A DNA stretch of 64,000 bases from Parapontixanthobacter aurantiacus (GCF_009827635.1 NZ_WTYW01000003.1:1-64000), one strand, 5' to 3'. Counted from the stretch's first letter, positions 7,835-17,476 are shown. Notes: generated by a model not told the origin, from the sequence alone. Numbers and translations are program-made.

Positions 7835-9058
7835 TCAGGCGTTCTGCTGATCGCGCTGGCCGTAGAGGCGATAGCCGAGCACCGTAAAAAACAGCAGCCC
7901 AAGGCACGAGCCGATGATATAGAGCGCGGTTCCGTTCCATCCGAAGGCATCGAACACCGCCGTGCCCGCGACGCTGCCGATACTCCCCCCGATGAACATC
8001 ATGACGATGTAGATGCTCGTCAACCGCGTCCTGAGGCTCGGTTCGGCCGACAGAAACGTCATGCGGCTCGTCACGTCGATGGCCGGGCCGACGATATTGC
8101 CGATCAGGATCGGTATCATGAGCAGCCAGAGATTCCCGCCGAACGGCAGCAGGAGGGAAATGCCGATCGTCTGGATAAGCGCGAACCCCATACGTGCCTT
8201 GCGCGGGCCGATACGGTCCGCAAGCCTTCCCCAATAAGGCGTTGTGACGATGCTGATTGCCGCAAAACCGGCAAGGTACCCGACAACGTCAGTGCCATAA
8301 CCCATCTCGGGGCCGGTGAGGTGCAGCGCCAGCCCTAGCCACAGGGCGATGAACTGCCCGAACCCTATGCCCTGGATCGCTCCTGCCAGAACGATTTCCT
8401 TGTCCTGTCGCAGCAGAGAAACCATCGAGCCCAGCAGCGCACCATAGCGCAGGCCGCCCGCGCTGTCGTCGCGCTGGCCCTTTTCCATGATGCGCGGCAG
8501 CGAAATGGTGATCGCGATCATCGCGATGCTCGCGCTCCAGTAGACGGCCCGCCAGCCGAAATGCTCCGCGATGACGCCCGCGCCGACCCGTGCGACCAGG
8601 ATGCCGAAGATAACGCCCGCCGTCAGGATCGCGGTCACGTGGCCGAGCCGTTCCGGCGCGACCCGCTTCGAAGCATAGGCCGGCAGCAGATACGGAGCGA
8701 TCGTGAAGAAGCCGAGCAGCGTAGAGCCTGCCGTGAACAGGACGAAATCCTGGGCGAGTGTCATGATGCCGAGCCCGACGCACTGTCCGATGGTGAAAAG
8801 GAGCGTGAGCGAGCGGTTGGAGTAGCGATCGCCGAGCGGCAAAAGCAGCAGGATGCCGACGGCGAGTGCAAGCTGGTTCAATGCCGGGACGAGGCCGATC
8901 CTTGCCGCGCTCACGCCGAAATGATCGGCGACTTCGCCGATGATCGGATGGATGTAATAGGCGTTGGCCGTGACGACCGCCGCGGCGAGGGCCAGCAGAT
9001 ATTCCTGCGTTGCGGAAAGGCGTGCTGGCTGCGTCATCGACGCTGCGGCCTTCGTCAT
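7835..9058 (-). CDS. MFS transporter
   Basis: About 407 residues with twelve hydrophobic helices. After helix 2 it has the MFS loop motif LPLGDRYSNRS, and the sixth-to-seventh helix linker is polar (MEKGQRDDSAGG). The half-repeat loop YWGRLADRIGPRKAR is a second A-like motif. The substrate cannot be read from sequence; the pattern resembles the Bcr/YnfM-like drug or metabolite exporters. ATG at 9058 chosen; a TTG six codons upstream and another ATG at 9037 are also possible. The next gene upstream on this strand (9128-9925) encodes a glycosyltransferase and may share a transcript. Confidence 0.85.
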   Translation of the reverse strand: MTKAAASMTQPARLSATQEYLLALAAAVVTANAYYIHPIIGEVADHFGVSAARIGLVPALNQLALAVGILLLLPLGDRYSNRSLTLLFTIGQCVGLGIMTLAQDFVLFTAGSTLLGFFTIAPYLLPAYASKRVAPERLGHVTAILTAGVIFGILVARVGAGVIAEHFGWRAVYWSASIAMIAITISLPRIMEKGQRDDSAGGLRYGALLGSMVSLLRQDKEIVLAGAIQGIGFGQFIALWLGLALHLTGPEMGYGTDVVGYLAGFAAISIVTTPYWGRLADRIGPRKARMGFALIQTIGISLLLPFGGNLWLLMIPILIGNIVGPAIDVTSRMTFLSAEPSLRTRLTSIYIVMMFIGGSIGSVAGTAVFDAFGWNGTALYIIGSCLGLLFFTVLGYRLYGQRDQQNA

Positions 9059-9127
9059 CCCGCCCTTGCCCGTCAAGTCAATTGGTGGGGCTAACTGCGA
9101 TCGGGCGGCAAAGCTGGCCTGCGTCGC

Positions 9128-9925
9128 TCAATAGGTCGGATCGATGTCGAACCGCTCGCACATCTTGTCGATGAAACTGCCTTTGGGCGGCGGTGCATCG
9201 CGCAACCCTTCGAGGCGAGAATGCCACAGATGCACCGTGCGGGTCTCGTCCGTCAGCATCGCCTCGACAACCTCGGCAGGCTCGTAAACCTTGCGAGCAT
9301 CGGCCCATGACACGGGATGCAGCACCTCGATCGGATGTGCGTAGCGCTCGAGCCCGTTCTTCGTGATCGCGTAGGTCAGCATCCCGGCGCTGAAGGTGCC
9401 CCACGGATAGTCCTCGAGCTCCATCCGCCCGTTCCGCAGCCGCTTCCAGTAATAACGCAGCGATTTTTTCGGACCGTACCAGGGTGGCCGCCGGTTGGGC
9501 CGCGCAAGGCTTTTCAAATCCTCGACGAGCGGCGAACCGGCAGGGGCCATCATGATCGCGTTGTTCATCCGGTTTCCGTGCTCGCACGCGAAGATGTAAT
9601 CGTCCCCGAAATCGAGCGGGCCGAGAAAGATGAGGTCCATGTCGACCCAGCAATCATATCCCTGATCGAGCAGTTCGATCCGCCAGAGATTGGCGCCCAG
9701 CGCAATGGAATTGCTCCCGCGATAGCAGATCAGGCGATCGCGCGGCATGACATCGGCCGCATCGCGCACCTCGATCCCGTCCGGCACATGTTTCAGCGTT
9801 TCGGGTTCGTAGCTCCATATGGTGAACTCGTGACCGGCGGCCTTCGCCGAAGCGACGCAGAGCCGTTCGAGATATTGCAGTTCCGGCCCGACCCAGAGCG
9901 AGTGAAGATGCGGTAAGCTTGTCAT
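9128..9925 (-). CDS. Glycosyltransferase with DxD motif (GT32/Gb3-synthase-like)
   Basis: 265 residues, no membrane segment. The N-terminus (LHSLWVGPELQYLERLCVAS) and the nucleotide-sugar-binding DxD in CWVDMDLIFLGPLDF (Asp95, Asp97) are typical of the Gly_transf_sug/GT32-like family, cytoplasmic enzymes that add a sugar to a surface glycan. FACEHGNRMNNAIMMAPAGS and LEDYPWGTFSAGML fit the acceptor side. It is the first of a run of glycan genes and diverges from the GT25 gene at about 10.1 kb. Sugar and linkage cannot be inferred. Confidence 0.78.
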   Translation of the reverse strand: MTSLPHLHSLWVGPELQYLERLCVASAKAAGHEFTIWSYEPETLKHVPDGIEVRDAADVMPRDRLICYRGSNSIALGANLWRIELLDQGYDCWVDMDLIFLGPLDFGDDYIFACEHGNRMNNAIMMAPAGSPLVEDLKSLARPNRRPPWYGPKKSLRYYWKRLRNGRMELEDYPWGTFSAGMLTYAITKNGLERYAHPIEVLHPVSWADARKVYEPAEVVEAMLTDETRTVHLWHSRLEGLRDAPPPKGSFIDKMCERFDIDPTY

Positions 9926-10126
9926 GCAGAACCCCCAAGGTTTGTTGCGACCCGTCGGTTTTGCGACGAAAGATGATACGAGCGCAGTTCCGCGACCATG
10001 CGGTGCAGGATGCGATCGAGAAAATTGCCGATAGTCCTATGTAAACTTGATCGGGCCTTGGGGTTCCATTAGCGGTGCAAAAGCAGGCTGGCGGATCACG
10101 TTCCGTTCTCATCGAAAGTACCTTCG

Positions 10127-10765
10127 ATTTTCAATTCCTACGACATCATCCGCATCATCAATCTCGCCGAGCGGACCGACCGACGGCGCGAGATGGAAGC
10201 CGAACTGGCAAAGGTCGGCTTGCAGAACGATCCTCGCATATCCTTCTTCCCCGCGATCAGGCCCCCTTCTGCCGGAGATTTCTCTTCAGCAGGGGCGCGC
10301 GGCTGTTTCGAGGGGCATCTGCAAATCCTGCACGAAGCGGTCGAAGCCGGACAATCGGTCCTGATACTCGAGGACGACTGTTCGTTCACCGAGCGCGCGG
10401 CGGATTACGAAGTGCCGGAGGATTGCGACATCTTCTATGGCGGCTACCACGCCAAGAATGTCGAGCAGCCCTGGCTGGGCGATGTGCAGGAATCCCACAT
10501 GATGGGCTTCAGCGCGCGCGGTGCGAGGCTGGTCAGCGAATATCTCGACAATCTCGAATATGAAGGCATTCATCCGCCGATCGATGCCTCCTATGTCTGG
10601 TATCGCCGCGCCCATCCCGAAACGCCGACGCATTTTGCGGCGCCGCCGATCGGTGTGCAGCGTTCCTCGGCAAGCGACATTGCGCCGCGTCCGTGGGATC
10701 GCTTCGGGCCGACCCGGATGCTGGCGGCAGGACTTAGGAAGCTGCGCGCCAAAGCGCAGGGCTGA
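10127..10765 (+). CDS. Glycosyltransferase family 25 (LPS/glycan), apparent ATT start
   Basis: Homology-like sequence begins upstream of the first ATG (10193): the frame reads FNSYDIIRIINLAERTDRRR, the canonical GT25 N-terminus (INLxxRxDRR). The only codon just before it that could initiate is ATT at 10127, since a stop lies at 10070 and no ATG/GTG/TTG occurs between; a CTG at 10088 is the other option. From ATT the protein is 212 residues. It has the GT25 acidic motif LILEDDCSF (81-84) and the later PIDASYVWYRR. It transfers a sugar in LPS or polysaccharide synthesis. If only the ATG at 10193 were used, the conserved strand 1 would be lost. Confidence 0.75.
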   Translation: MFNSYDIIRIINLAERTDRRREMEAELAKVGLQNDPRISFFPAIRPPSAGDFSSAGARGCFEGHLQILHEAVEAGQSVLILEDDCSFTERAADYEVPEDCDIFYGGYHAKNVEQPWLGDVQESHMMGFSARGARLVSEYLDNLEYEGIHPPIDASYVWYRRAHPETPTHFAAPPIGVQRSSASDIAPRPWDRFGPTRMLAAGLRKLRAKAQG

Positions 10766-10802
10766 TGCTCGCCAGGCTGTAACGGGTCAGGAAGCGATCA
10801 GC

Positions 10803-11705
10803 TCACCGGTTCTTCAACCAGTCACCGAGCCATGCGCGCCCCGCACGCGTTCGCAGTGCGAGGCCGAGCGTGCCTAGACGGGTGGCGAAGCCGCCCTGCC
10901 CCGCTCGCCGGTCCAGTTGCCGCCGCCGCAGGATGTCCACCCTCGCTTCGGCAAGACGCTTCACGCCGGGATCGTTTCGAAAGGCCGGATGACGCAGCCA
11001 TGCCTCGCTCTGCGCGATGACGGGTTCGTCGTCCAGCAGCGTCTTGCTCGTGCCGCTTTCCCGCGTCGTATAGAAATAGGTCGGCCGGTCCAGCGCGGCG
11101 AAGAACGCGCCGCCGGCAAGAAGCGCCTTTGCGAGAATGTCGAAATCCTCGCCATTGCGGATCGACGGATCGTATCGCAATTCATGCTCGTTCAGGAAAG
11201 CGCGGCGAAAAACGGGTTTCAGGGTCACATAATCCAACCCGCCGGCGGGGGTGCTGCGAAACAGCTTCTCCAGCGTGACTTGCTGAACCGGGGGATCGGG
11301 ATGGACGGCGGGTCCGAGCATCTCCCCCTTAGGCAAGTCGTAATAGGTAAGGTTATCGCTCACGATCTGGGCATTTTCGCGATCGGCCATCCGAAGCAGC
11401 GCGGGGAAGCGGCCAGGCGCATAGGCGTCGTCGGCATCGAGGATTGCGATCCAGTCGGAGCCGGCAGCATCGATCGCCTTGTTGCGCGCGACGGATGGCC
11501 CTCCATTCGTAGTGCTGCGAATGAGACGGAGGCGGGGATTTTCGCGGGACAGGGCTTCGACGACCTCGCAGGTCCGGTCCGTCGACGCATCGTCCACCAC
11601 GATGACTTCGGCGACCTCTTCCTGCTGCAACGCAGAGGCGAGCGCCCTTTCCACGAAAGTCGCAGCGTTGAAGGTCGGAACAATGACGGCGATACTATCG
11701 GCCAT
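10803..11705 (-). CDS. Family 2 glycosyltransferase
   Basis: 300 residues with a GT-A fold: IAVIVPTFNAATFVERALAS at the N-terminus, VIVVDDASTDRT (nucleotide binding) and ILDADDAY with the metal-binding DxD at 90-93. No membrane helices are visible, so it is a soluble cytoplasmic inverting transferase. The C-terminus is basic (RAGRAWLGDWLKNR). It follows the flippase gene on the same strand with a 64-bp gap and is likely cotranscribed. Donor and acceptor unknown. Confidence 0.87.
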   Translation of the reverse strand: MADSIAVIVPTFNAATFVERALASALQQEEVAEVIVVDDASTDRTCEVVEALSRENPRLRLIRSTTNGGPSVARNKAIDAAGSDWIAILDADDAYAPGRFPALLRMADRENAQIVSDNLTYYDLPKGEMLGPAVHPDPPVQQVTLEKLFRSTPAGGLDYVTLKPVFRRAFLNEHELRYDPSIRNGEDFDILAKALLAGGAFFAALDRPTYFYTTRESGTSKTLLDDEPVIAQSEAWLRHPAFRNDPGVKRLAEARVDILRRRQLDRRAGQGGFATRLGTLGLALRTRAGRAWLGDWLKNR

Positions 11706-11769
11706 AGGCCATCCAATTCCCCGTTCCAGCTGACGCCCCTTCAGGGCGAGAACCGCCTTCTGTCTTCGA

Positions 11770-13275
11770 TCAGCCGGGGCTGCGGCGAAGGCGGCTTATT
11801 GCGGGTCCAACGATATCGAGAAACTCCTGTTCCGGTCCCTTCGGACGGCCCCGGACGTACCACAGGACGAGGAGGCTCAGGAAATAGGTTGCCGCACCCA
11901 GCAGGATGAGAGCGATCATTTCGGCATAACCTTCCAATGTAGGCGGGATCGGAATTAAAGCCTGCTCCGCCGCGAGGACCGCAATGGTCATCGCCGCACA
12001 AGCGAGAAGCGGGCGCCAGGCTCCTTCGAAATGGTCCCGCAGGCCGATACCGTTCAAAGTCCGTATCAGCATGATCGACCAGACGATCATGATCGCCTGA
12101 CTGCACGCAAGGCCGTAGACCGCGCCCTGAAGCATGCCGATGTCGCTCGCGCGTCCGAGCAGGATACCGCCGACGAGCAATGGCGCCCGCAATACGAGTA
12201 TCTGTAGATCGCGCCAGAACAGGGCCCGCGTATGTCCTGTCGCCATCGCGATAGGCCCGACATGCTGCACGGCATTGGCCGCCTGCATGAGGATGAACGC
12301 CTGCACGATCGGAATGGTGGGTATCCATTGCGGCCCGAGGACCAGCCGCACGATCGGATCGGCCAGCACGGCGAAGCCGACGCCGACCGGAAAGGCGACG
12401 GTGCAGAAAACCGATTGCACGCGCAGATAGGCGGAACGCAGCCGCGCCGGATCGTGCTTCATCCGCGCGAGCGTCGGGAAAAGGACCATGGCGATGGGCG
12501 ACTGGATCTGGCCGACGGTCATGCTGGCGAGCCGCTGGCTCATCGAATAGATGCCGAGTTGGTTCGTCCGCACGAAATAGCCGACGACGAGCGGGTCCGC
12601 CTTCGAATTCAACGCCTGCACCCAGCTACCCAGTGTCAGCCAGATGGAAAAGGACATCAGTTCGCGCGCCTTGGACAGCGACAATCGCGGTCGGTAGGCC
12701 CTGAACACGTAAGACAGTATCAGCCGCACCAGCGATGCTGCGAGAATGCCGAGCACGATCGCCCAATACGAGCGATAGATATAGGCGACCGAGATCGAGA
12801 CGACGAAATTCGCGACGCGGTCGGCCAGCGACAGGGCAATCGTCTGCCAGAATACGAGGTCGCGCTCGAACAGGGCGAGAACGGGGTTCTGCAACGACCC
12901 GAGGGCTGCCGAGAACGACAGGGCGATGAGGAGGCCGGTGACGCGCTCATCGCCGTAAAAGTCCGCGACGAAGGGCGCGCTGCCTCCGATAAGGACGACC
13001 ATGGCCACGGCCTTGATCAGTCCGAAGGTCCAGATCGTGTGAAAATGCTCGGCTTCGGGCTGGTCGTGATGGATGACGGCCTTGGATAAGGGAAGGTCCG
13101 CCATCACCGCCACGACTGCGGCTGCGGCACTAGCGATAGCGACGATGCCGAAATCGTCCGGCGTCAGAAGGCGGGCGAGGATGATCGTGCTGACGAAGGA
13201 AATGATGACGTAGGTTGCCCGGCCAAGCCCGACCCACGCGACGCCTTTGACGACAGAACCCTTCTTCCCGGACAT
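11770..13275 (-). CDS. Wzx-like lipopolysaccharide/oligosaccharide flippase (PST family)
   Basis: 501 residues with about 12-14 hydrophobic helices. It starts VKGVAWVGLGRATYVIISFV then STIILARLLTPDDFG, the classic N-terminus of polysaccharide-transport flippases (xxxLARLLxPxDFG). Such proteins flip lipid-linked oligosaccharide units across the inner membrane. ATG at 13275. It is transcribed with the GT2 gene behind it and diverges from the GT61 gene at 13544. No Wzy polymerase is seen in the window, so polymerisation genes may lie elsewhere. Confidence 0.88.
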   Translation of the reverse strand: MSGKKGSVVKGVAWVGLGRATYVIISFVSTIILARLLTPDDFGIVAIASAAAAVVAVMADLPLSKAVIHHDQPEAEHFHTIWTFGLIKAVAMVVLIGGSAPFVADFYGDERVTGLLIALSFSAALGSLQNPVLALFERDLVFWQTIALSLADRVANFVVSISVAYIYRSYWAIVLGILAASLVRLILSYVFRAYRPRLSLSKARELMSFSIWLTLGSWVQALNSKADPLVVGYFVRTNQLGIYSMSQRLASMTVGQIQSPIAMVLFPTLARMKHDPARLRSAYLRVQSVFCTVAFPVGVGFAVLADPIVRLVLGPQWIPTIPIVQAFILMQAANAVQHVGPIAMATGHTRALFWRDLQILVLRAPLLVGGILLGRASDIGMLQGAVYGLACSQAIMIVWSIMLIRTLNGIGLRDHFEGAWRPLLACAAMTIAVLAAEQALIPIPPTLEGYAEMIALILLGAATYFLSLLVLWYVRGRPKGPEQEFLDIVGPAISRLRRSPG

Positions 13276-13543
13276 GATGCTGCAATTCTACCTGAAGTTA
13301 TTGCGCGGCAAGACGGATCGAATTGCAGGGGGTCATGGGCGGGAGAACTCCGTAAGACGCCAGCTTTTCCGTTGCCGGAGAAAGTCGATCCGGTCGGTCC
13401 CGCGTCATTGGCCACTCTCTAGCAGCCGCCAAGGGTTTTGCAATGCGATGCAGCGCAGGTGATCGAGTTCGGCACAGGCCTGGAAATCGAGCGGTTCTCA
13501 TGCCGATACGAAAACACCGCTTGCCTGCTGCGCTGGACAAGCG

Positions 13544-14761
13544 ATGGACCGAACCCCTAAGCGCCGAAGGATGAATATCGCTCGAAGCTTGCGCGAAGTC
13601 GCTCGGCGCCTTGTCGGATCGCTGCGCAGGCTGCTCGTCGATCTGGGAGTGCCTCCGGCCCGCGTCGGCTATCGCAACCTCAGAAACGAGACGCCGACCG
13701 AGTTTCATGAGCGCAGGAAGGGGAGGGGCGACAGCCTCGCGAAGCAGGAGGTCGTTCATCCCGAACGACGCGCAACCAACCCCCTGCCGCTCAACATCGC
13801 TGATCGCGAACGGCTGCCGCGCGATCGCGGCTGGTGGCACTATTCGATGCACGACGTGCCGACCCGCCTCAGCTTGCCGACCCGCTTTACGGTCGTGCCA
13901 AATGCGACGGTCGTTACCGGTACCGACGACACGGGCCTTTTCTACCCGGCGATCCTGACGGACGACAATCGTGCGATCAACATGCGCGAAATCGTGCTCC
14001 GACCGCTTCATGCGCAAATCCTGCTGAATGCACCGAGGGTGAGACATATCGGCAAGGCAACGTGGTTCTGCGAACGGTCCTATGCCAACCACTCGCACTG
14101 GCTGACCGCCCATCTGCCCAAACTAGTCCTTTTAAAGGAGCTGGGGCGGCTGGACGACGTACTCCTGCCCGCGACGATGACGCCCGTCATGCGGCGCTCG
14201 ATCGAACTGCTTGGCCTCGACCCGGCAGCCTTTCCGACCTTCGAGGTCGGCGAAGTCCTGAAGGTCGACGAACTGACCGTCCTCGAAACGGATCGCTTCC
14301 GCGGCGAATTGCTGGCGCCGGTGAGGGAGGCAATCGCTTCCGGCGGCGATGCGCCCGCATCACGACGCATCTTCATCAGCCGGAAGAAAGCAGCGATCAG
14401 GAAACTCGCCAACGAGGATGACATCTGGCCGCTGTTCGAAGCCGCCGGCTTCGAGCGGGTCTTCATGGAAGAGCTGGGCTTCGAAGAGCAGATCGAACTC
14501 ATGTCGCAGACCGAGATACTGGCAGGACCGCACGGGGCGGGCCTTACCAACATGATGTTCTGCCCGGCGGGTTCGACCGTCCTCGAGATCGCCTGGCTGG
14601 GCTTTCCCAACCCCAACTTCTACGCCCTCGCCTGCGCCATGGACCTGCGATATGCGCTGGTCGATGCCGAGGTTTGCGAAGGCGACGCGGAACCGCTGAA
14701 GCGTGACATGACGGTGCACCCCGAAGCCATCGCCGCGGCTCTCGAAGCGATCGAGAAATGA
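13544..14761 (+). CDS. GT61-family glycosyltransferase (DUF563)
   Basis: 405 residues, soluble. The C-terminal half carries the GT61 signature: NHSHWLTAHLPKL, SRRIFISRKKA, FEEQIELMSQTEILAGPHGA with HGAGL at 330-334, and CPAGSTVLEIAW. This family adds sugars in capsule, LPS or glycan synthesis. The first 40 residues are basic and amphipathic and might contact the membrane. Start at ATG 13544 (GGA about 7 nt upstream); an ATG at 13571 is possible. The next gene, also a glycosyltransferase, begins 43 nt after the stop. Confidence 0.85.
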   Translation: MDRTPKRRRMNIARSLREVARRLVGSLRRLLVDLGVPPARVGYRNLRNETPTEFHERRKGRGDSLAKQEVVHPERRATNPLPLNIADRERLPRDRGWWHYSMHDVPTRLSLPTRFTVVPNATVVTGTDDTGLFYPAILTDDNRAINMREIVLRPLHAQILLNAPRVRHIGKATWFCERSYANHSHWLTAHLPKLVLLKELGRLDDVLLPATMTPVMRRSIELLGLDPAAFPTFEVGEVLKVDELTVLETDRFRGELLAPVREAIASGGDAPASRRIFISRKKAAIRKLANEDDIWPLFEAAGFERVFMEELGFEEQIELMSQTEILAGPHGAGLTNMMFCPAGSTVLEIAWLGFPNPNFYALACAMDLRYALVDAEVCEGDAEPLKRDMTVHPEAIAAALEAIEK

Positions 14762-14804
14762 AGCCGCTCTTCGCCGCTGAACCCCTTTCAAGGGAACTGA
14801 AGAC

Positions 14805-15728
14805 ATGAATATCTCGATCGTCATGCCGGTGCTGAACGGCGAGACATATATCGCCGAAGCCATCGATTCGGCACTTGCGCAGACGCACCCGCCGTTCGAA
14901 CTGCTCGTCGTCGACAACGGCTCGACCGATGATACCGTTGCGATCGCCTCGGCCTGTCCGGCACCGGTGCGAGTCCTTCACGAGACCATTCCGAGCGCAT
15001 CGGCCGCCCGCCTCAAGGGCGCCGCCGAAGCGAAAGGCGATGCCATCATGTTCCTCGATGCCGACGACATCTTGGGCGAAAACGTTCTCGAGGAACTTGC
15101 CAAGGTGCTGGCCGATTACCCGGAGGCCATCGCCGCCTGCGAATGGAAACGTTATGAAATCCATGACGGCGAATGGCAGGTGCGCCCGGCCACCTGCACT
15201 CCCCGCAAGGCGGGACAGAGCGCTCTCGCTGCATGGCTGTCGGGCTGGTATCATCCACCCTGTTGTGTGCTGTGGTCGCGACCTGCTTACGAGAAAAGCG
15301 GCGGGTGGGACCCGGCTTGCAGGCAGAACGACGACGGGGACATCATGATGAGGGCGCTTGTAGCGGGGGTGCCTTTAATACGGACCACCGGAGGAACATC
15401 TTACTACAGGCGCCTTCCGGAAGGAAAGTTATCGCTCAGCGGGGAGCGATTTTCGGAACAGGGATTATCGGCACGCCTCGACGTTATCGAACGCATCGAA
15501 GGGCTGCTCGAAAACCAGGGGCGCAAAAGCCGGTTCGGCGTGCCTTTGCGGCGCGCCTATGCGATGATTGCGCATGACGCGAAGGGATTTCCGAAGATGA
15601 TTGCCCGCGCGCAAAAGGGGATGCGGCGCAACGAGCCCGGCCCGGTCGAACTCGCCCGCGATTTTATCATGCGAGCCAAGACCAAGGCGGGGCTTGCTCA
15701 CGACCGTTACGAATTTCAGGGCGGTTAG
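14805..15728 (+). CDS. Family 2 glycosyltransferase
   Basis: 307 residues: ISIVMPVLNGETYIAEAIDS, LLVVDNGSTDDT and FLDADDIL (DxD at 85-88), a standard GT-A inverting transferase. GGG-AACTGAAGAC precedes the ATG. The C-terminal 100 residues (GVPLRRAYAMIAHDAKGFPK) are helical and basic, without membrane helices. It is the last gene of the GT61-GT2 pair and closes the glycan locus. Substrate unknown. Confidence 0.87.
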   Translation: MNISIVMPVLNGETYIAEAIDSALAQTHPPFELLVVDNGSTDDTVAIASACPAPVRVLHETIPSASAARLKGAAEAKGDAIMFLDADDILGENVLEELAKVLADYPEAIAACEWKRYEIHDGEWQVRPATCTPRKAGQSALAAWLSGWYHPPCCVLWSRPAYEKSGGWDPACRQNDDGDIMMRALVAGVPLIRTTGGTSYYRRLPEGKLSLSGERFSEQGLSARLDVIERIEGLLENQGRKSRFGVPLRRAYAMIAHDAKGFPKMIARAQKGMRRNEPGPVELARDFIMRAKTKAGLAHDRYEFQGG

Positions 15729-15804
15729 CCGGGCTGCCCAAGCTGCCTTTGCGCGACCCGGCGCAGATAGTACCTGAGCAACCCCGCCCCAGCCTTTCCC
15801 AGCG

Positions 15805-16344
15805 TCAGTCGGCGCGGACCTTGTTCTGGAAGCTCTTGCGCAGCTTCATGAGCTTGGGCGGAATCACGGCGAGGCAATAGGGGTTCCGCTTGCCCTCACC
15901 CTCCCAGTATTCCTGGTGGTAATCCTCTGCCGGATACCACTTGTCCGCCGCCTCGATCGTGGTGACGACCTTGCCGTCATTTTCCTCGTTCGCGCGGGCG
16001 ATCGCGGCCTCGGCCGCCTCGTGCTGCTCGTCGTCCAGCGGGAAGATGGCAGAGCGATACTGCGTTCCGACATCGTTGCCCTGCCGGTTCAGCTGCGTCG
16101 GATCATGCGTGCCCAGATGCACGTCGTAAATTTCGTCCGTGCTGATGACATCGGGATCGAACGTCACCCGGATCGCCTCGGCATGACCGGTGCGGCCCGA
16201 GCATACCTCCTTGTAGGTAGGGCTTGCCGTCTCGCCGCCGATATAGCCGCTTTCGACTTCGCTCACCCCGACCACGTCCCGGAAAACCGCTTCGGTGCAC
16301 CAAAAACATCCGCCCGCGATGATTGCCTGCTTGTTGTCTGCCAT
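15805..16344 (-). CDS. msrA: Peptide methionine-S-sulfoxide reductase MsrA
   Basis: 179 residues from the ATG at 16344, with AAGGAG and GAG-rich sequence upstream. The active-site GGCFWC gives the nucleophilic Cys13. Other family marks follow: VESGYIGG, PTYKEVCSGRTGHAEA, THDPTQLNRQGNDVGTQYRS and AEDYHQEY. It reduces the S-epimer of methionine sulfoxide in proteins using thioredoxin. The resolving cysteine is probably in the C-terminal NPYCLAV. No signal peptide, so cytoplasmic. Confidence 0.95.
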   Translation of the reverse strand: MADNKQAIIAGGCFWCTEAVFRDVVGVSEVESGYIGGETASPTYKEVCSGRTGHAEAIRVTFDPDVISTDEIYDVHLGTHDPTQLNRQGNDVGTQYRSAIFPLDDEQHEAAEAAIARANEENDGKVVTTIEAADKWYPAEDYHQEYWEGEGKRNPYCLAVIPPKLMKLRKSFQNKVRAD

Positions 16345-16416
16345 GATCTTCTCAAACTCCTTTTCGCAGCACAGATAGGAACCGGCCCGGCGCTTGTCAT
16401 GGGGCCGGATGGCTTT

Positions 16417-16437
16417 AGAAGGGTTGCCGCCCCTTCT
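16417..16437. repeat. Hairpin AGAAGGG-7 nt-CCCTTCT
   Basis: A perfect 7-bp inverted repeat with a 7-nt loop, ending 20 nt before the start of the exported methyltransferase gene and inside the divergent promoter gap with msrA. It might be an operator or a 5'-leader stem. No other evidence. Confidence 0.3.
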
Positions 16438-16457
16438 GGCGATCAAAGGAACGACCC

Positions 16458-17342
16458 ATGCGCAAAGCCCTTTCGATTTCCCTCGCAGCAATCGGCCTCG
16501 GTAGCGTCGGCACGCCCGCCCTCGCCGACCACCACATGGCTGAGGACAAGACTGCCACCTCCGACCTTGCGGACCCGGCGGCGTTCGAAGCACAATATGC
16601 AGAAGCGTTGTCGGGCGCTCTCAATCACCCGAGCCGTGCCGAGGATCGCGCGCGCGACCAGTATCGCCACCCGTCCGAAACGCTCAGCTTCTTCCGCGTG
16701 GAACCCGACATGAAAGTCGGCGAATATGCCCCTGGCGGCGGCTGGTACACCCGCGTCCTCGGCCACTATCTCGGCGGTGAGGGCCAACTCGTCGGCCTGT
16801 TCTTCGATCCGATGGCGGGACCGTTCGATGCGGAGGCGCAGGAAGGCTTTCGCCAGGCCGCCGCGAACTTCCCCGCGCAGGCCGCCGAATTCACCGGCCT
16901 TCCCGCCGACAGGTTTTCCGGCATGACGCTGGAGACGATTACCGACGAGGAAGCGGGAACGTTCGACCGCGTGCTGGTCATCCGGATGATGCACAATCTG
17001 ATGCGCGCCAATATCGCGGACAACGAATTGAAGAAGATGCGGATGCTGCTGAAGCCCGGCGGGCTGCTCGGCATCGTGCAGCATCGCGCCCCGGCTGACG
17101 CCACTTCCGAATATGCCAATGGCACCAAGGGTTATCTGCGGCAGGACGACGTCGTTTCCTTCGTCGAATCCATGGGCTTCGAACTGGTCGGCTCGAGCGA
17201 GATCAACGCCAACCCGAACGACACGGCGGATCACGAGCAGGGCGTCTGGGAAATGCCGCCGGTCCTGCGCACCGATCGGGACGACCTTCGCAATCTGGGC
17301 GAATCCGACCGGATGACGTTGTTGTTCCGCAAGCGTCCCTGA
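16458..17342 (+). CDS. Exported methyltransferase-like protein (COG4798-type)
   Basis: 294 residues. A cleavable signal peptide (RKALSISLAAIGLGSVGTPA, then LA|DHH) directs it to the periplasm. The mature part begins with RDQYRHPSETLSFFRVEP, then VGEYAPGGGWYTRVLGHYLG, a SAM-binding motif I variant, FDRVLVIRMMHNLM and KPGGLLGIVQHRAP. This matches the predicted-methyltransferase family that is oddly exported in many alphaproteobacteria; substrate and cofactor source in the periplasm are unknown. It diverges from msrA. Confidence 0.82.
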   Translation: MRKALSISLAAIGLGSVGTPALADHHMAEDKTATSDLADPAAFEAQYAEALSGALNHPSRAEDRARDQYRHPSETLSFFRVEPDMKVGEYAPGGGWYTRVLGHYLGGEGQLVGLFFDPMAGPFDAEAQEGFRQAAANFPAQAAEFTGLPADRFSGMTLETITDEEAGTFDRVLVIRMMHNLMRANIADNELKKMRMLLKPGGLLGIVQHRAPADATSEYANGTKGYLRQDDVVSFVESMGFELVGSSEINANPNDTADHEQGVWEMPPVLRTDRDDLRNLGESDRMTLLFRKRP

Positions 17343-17476
17343 CGAGGTGCAGCGAGACCTTCCCCGCGAGGTAGCCGAATGGCCGCTTCGTGGCGGGCGC
17401 AGAGCAAGGCCGTGAATGACGGCGGCACGCAACGGGCAAGTGGACTTGTCCGCTCGTGCTACCTAGATCGTGCCGC

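Noticed and set aside
7535-8338. Long rightward frame of 267 codons
   Set aside because: It lies opposite the MFS transporter gene and across the repeat cluster, with charged, low-complexity antisense-like sequence and no ribosome-binding site.
10917-11909. Rightward frame of 330 codons
   Set aside because: Antisense to the GT2 and flippase genes; the leftward frames carry the GT and flippase motifs.
12232-13089. Rightward frame of 285 codons
   Set aside because: Antisense to the flippase gene; extremely charged composition typical of a shadow frame in GC-rich DNA.
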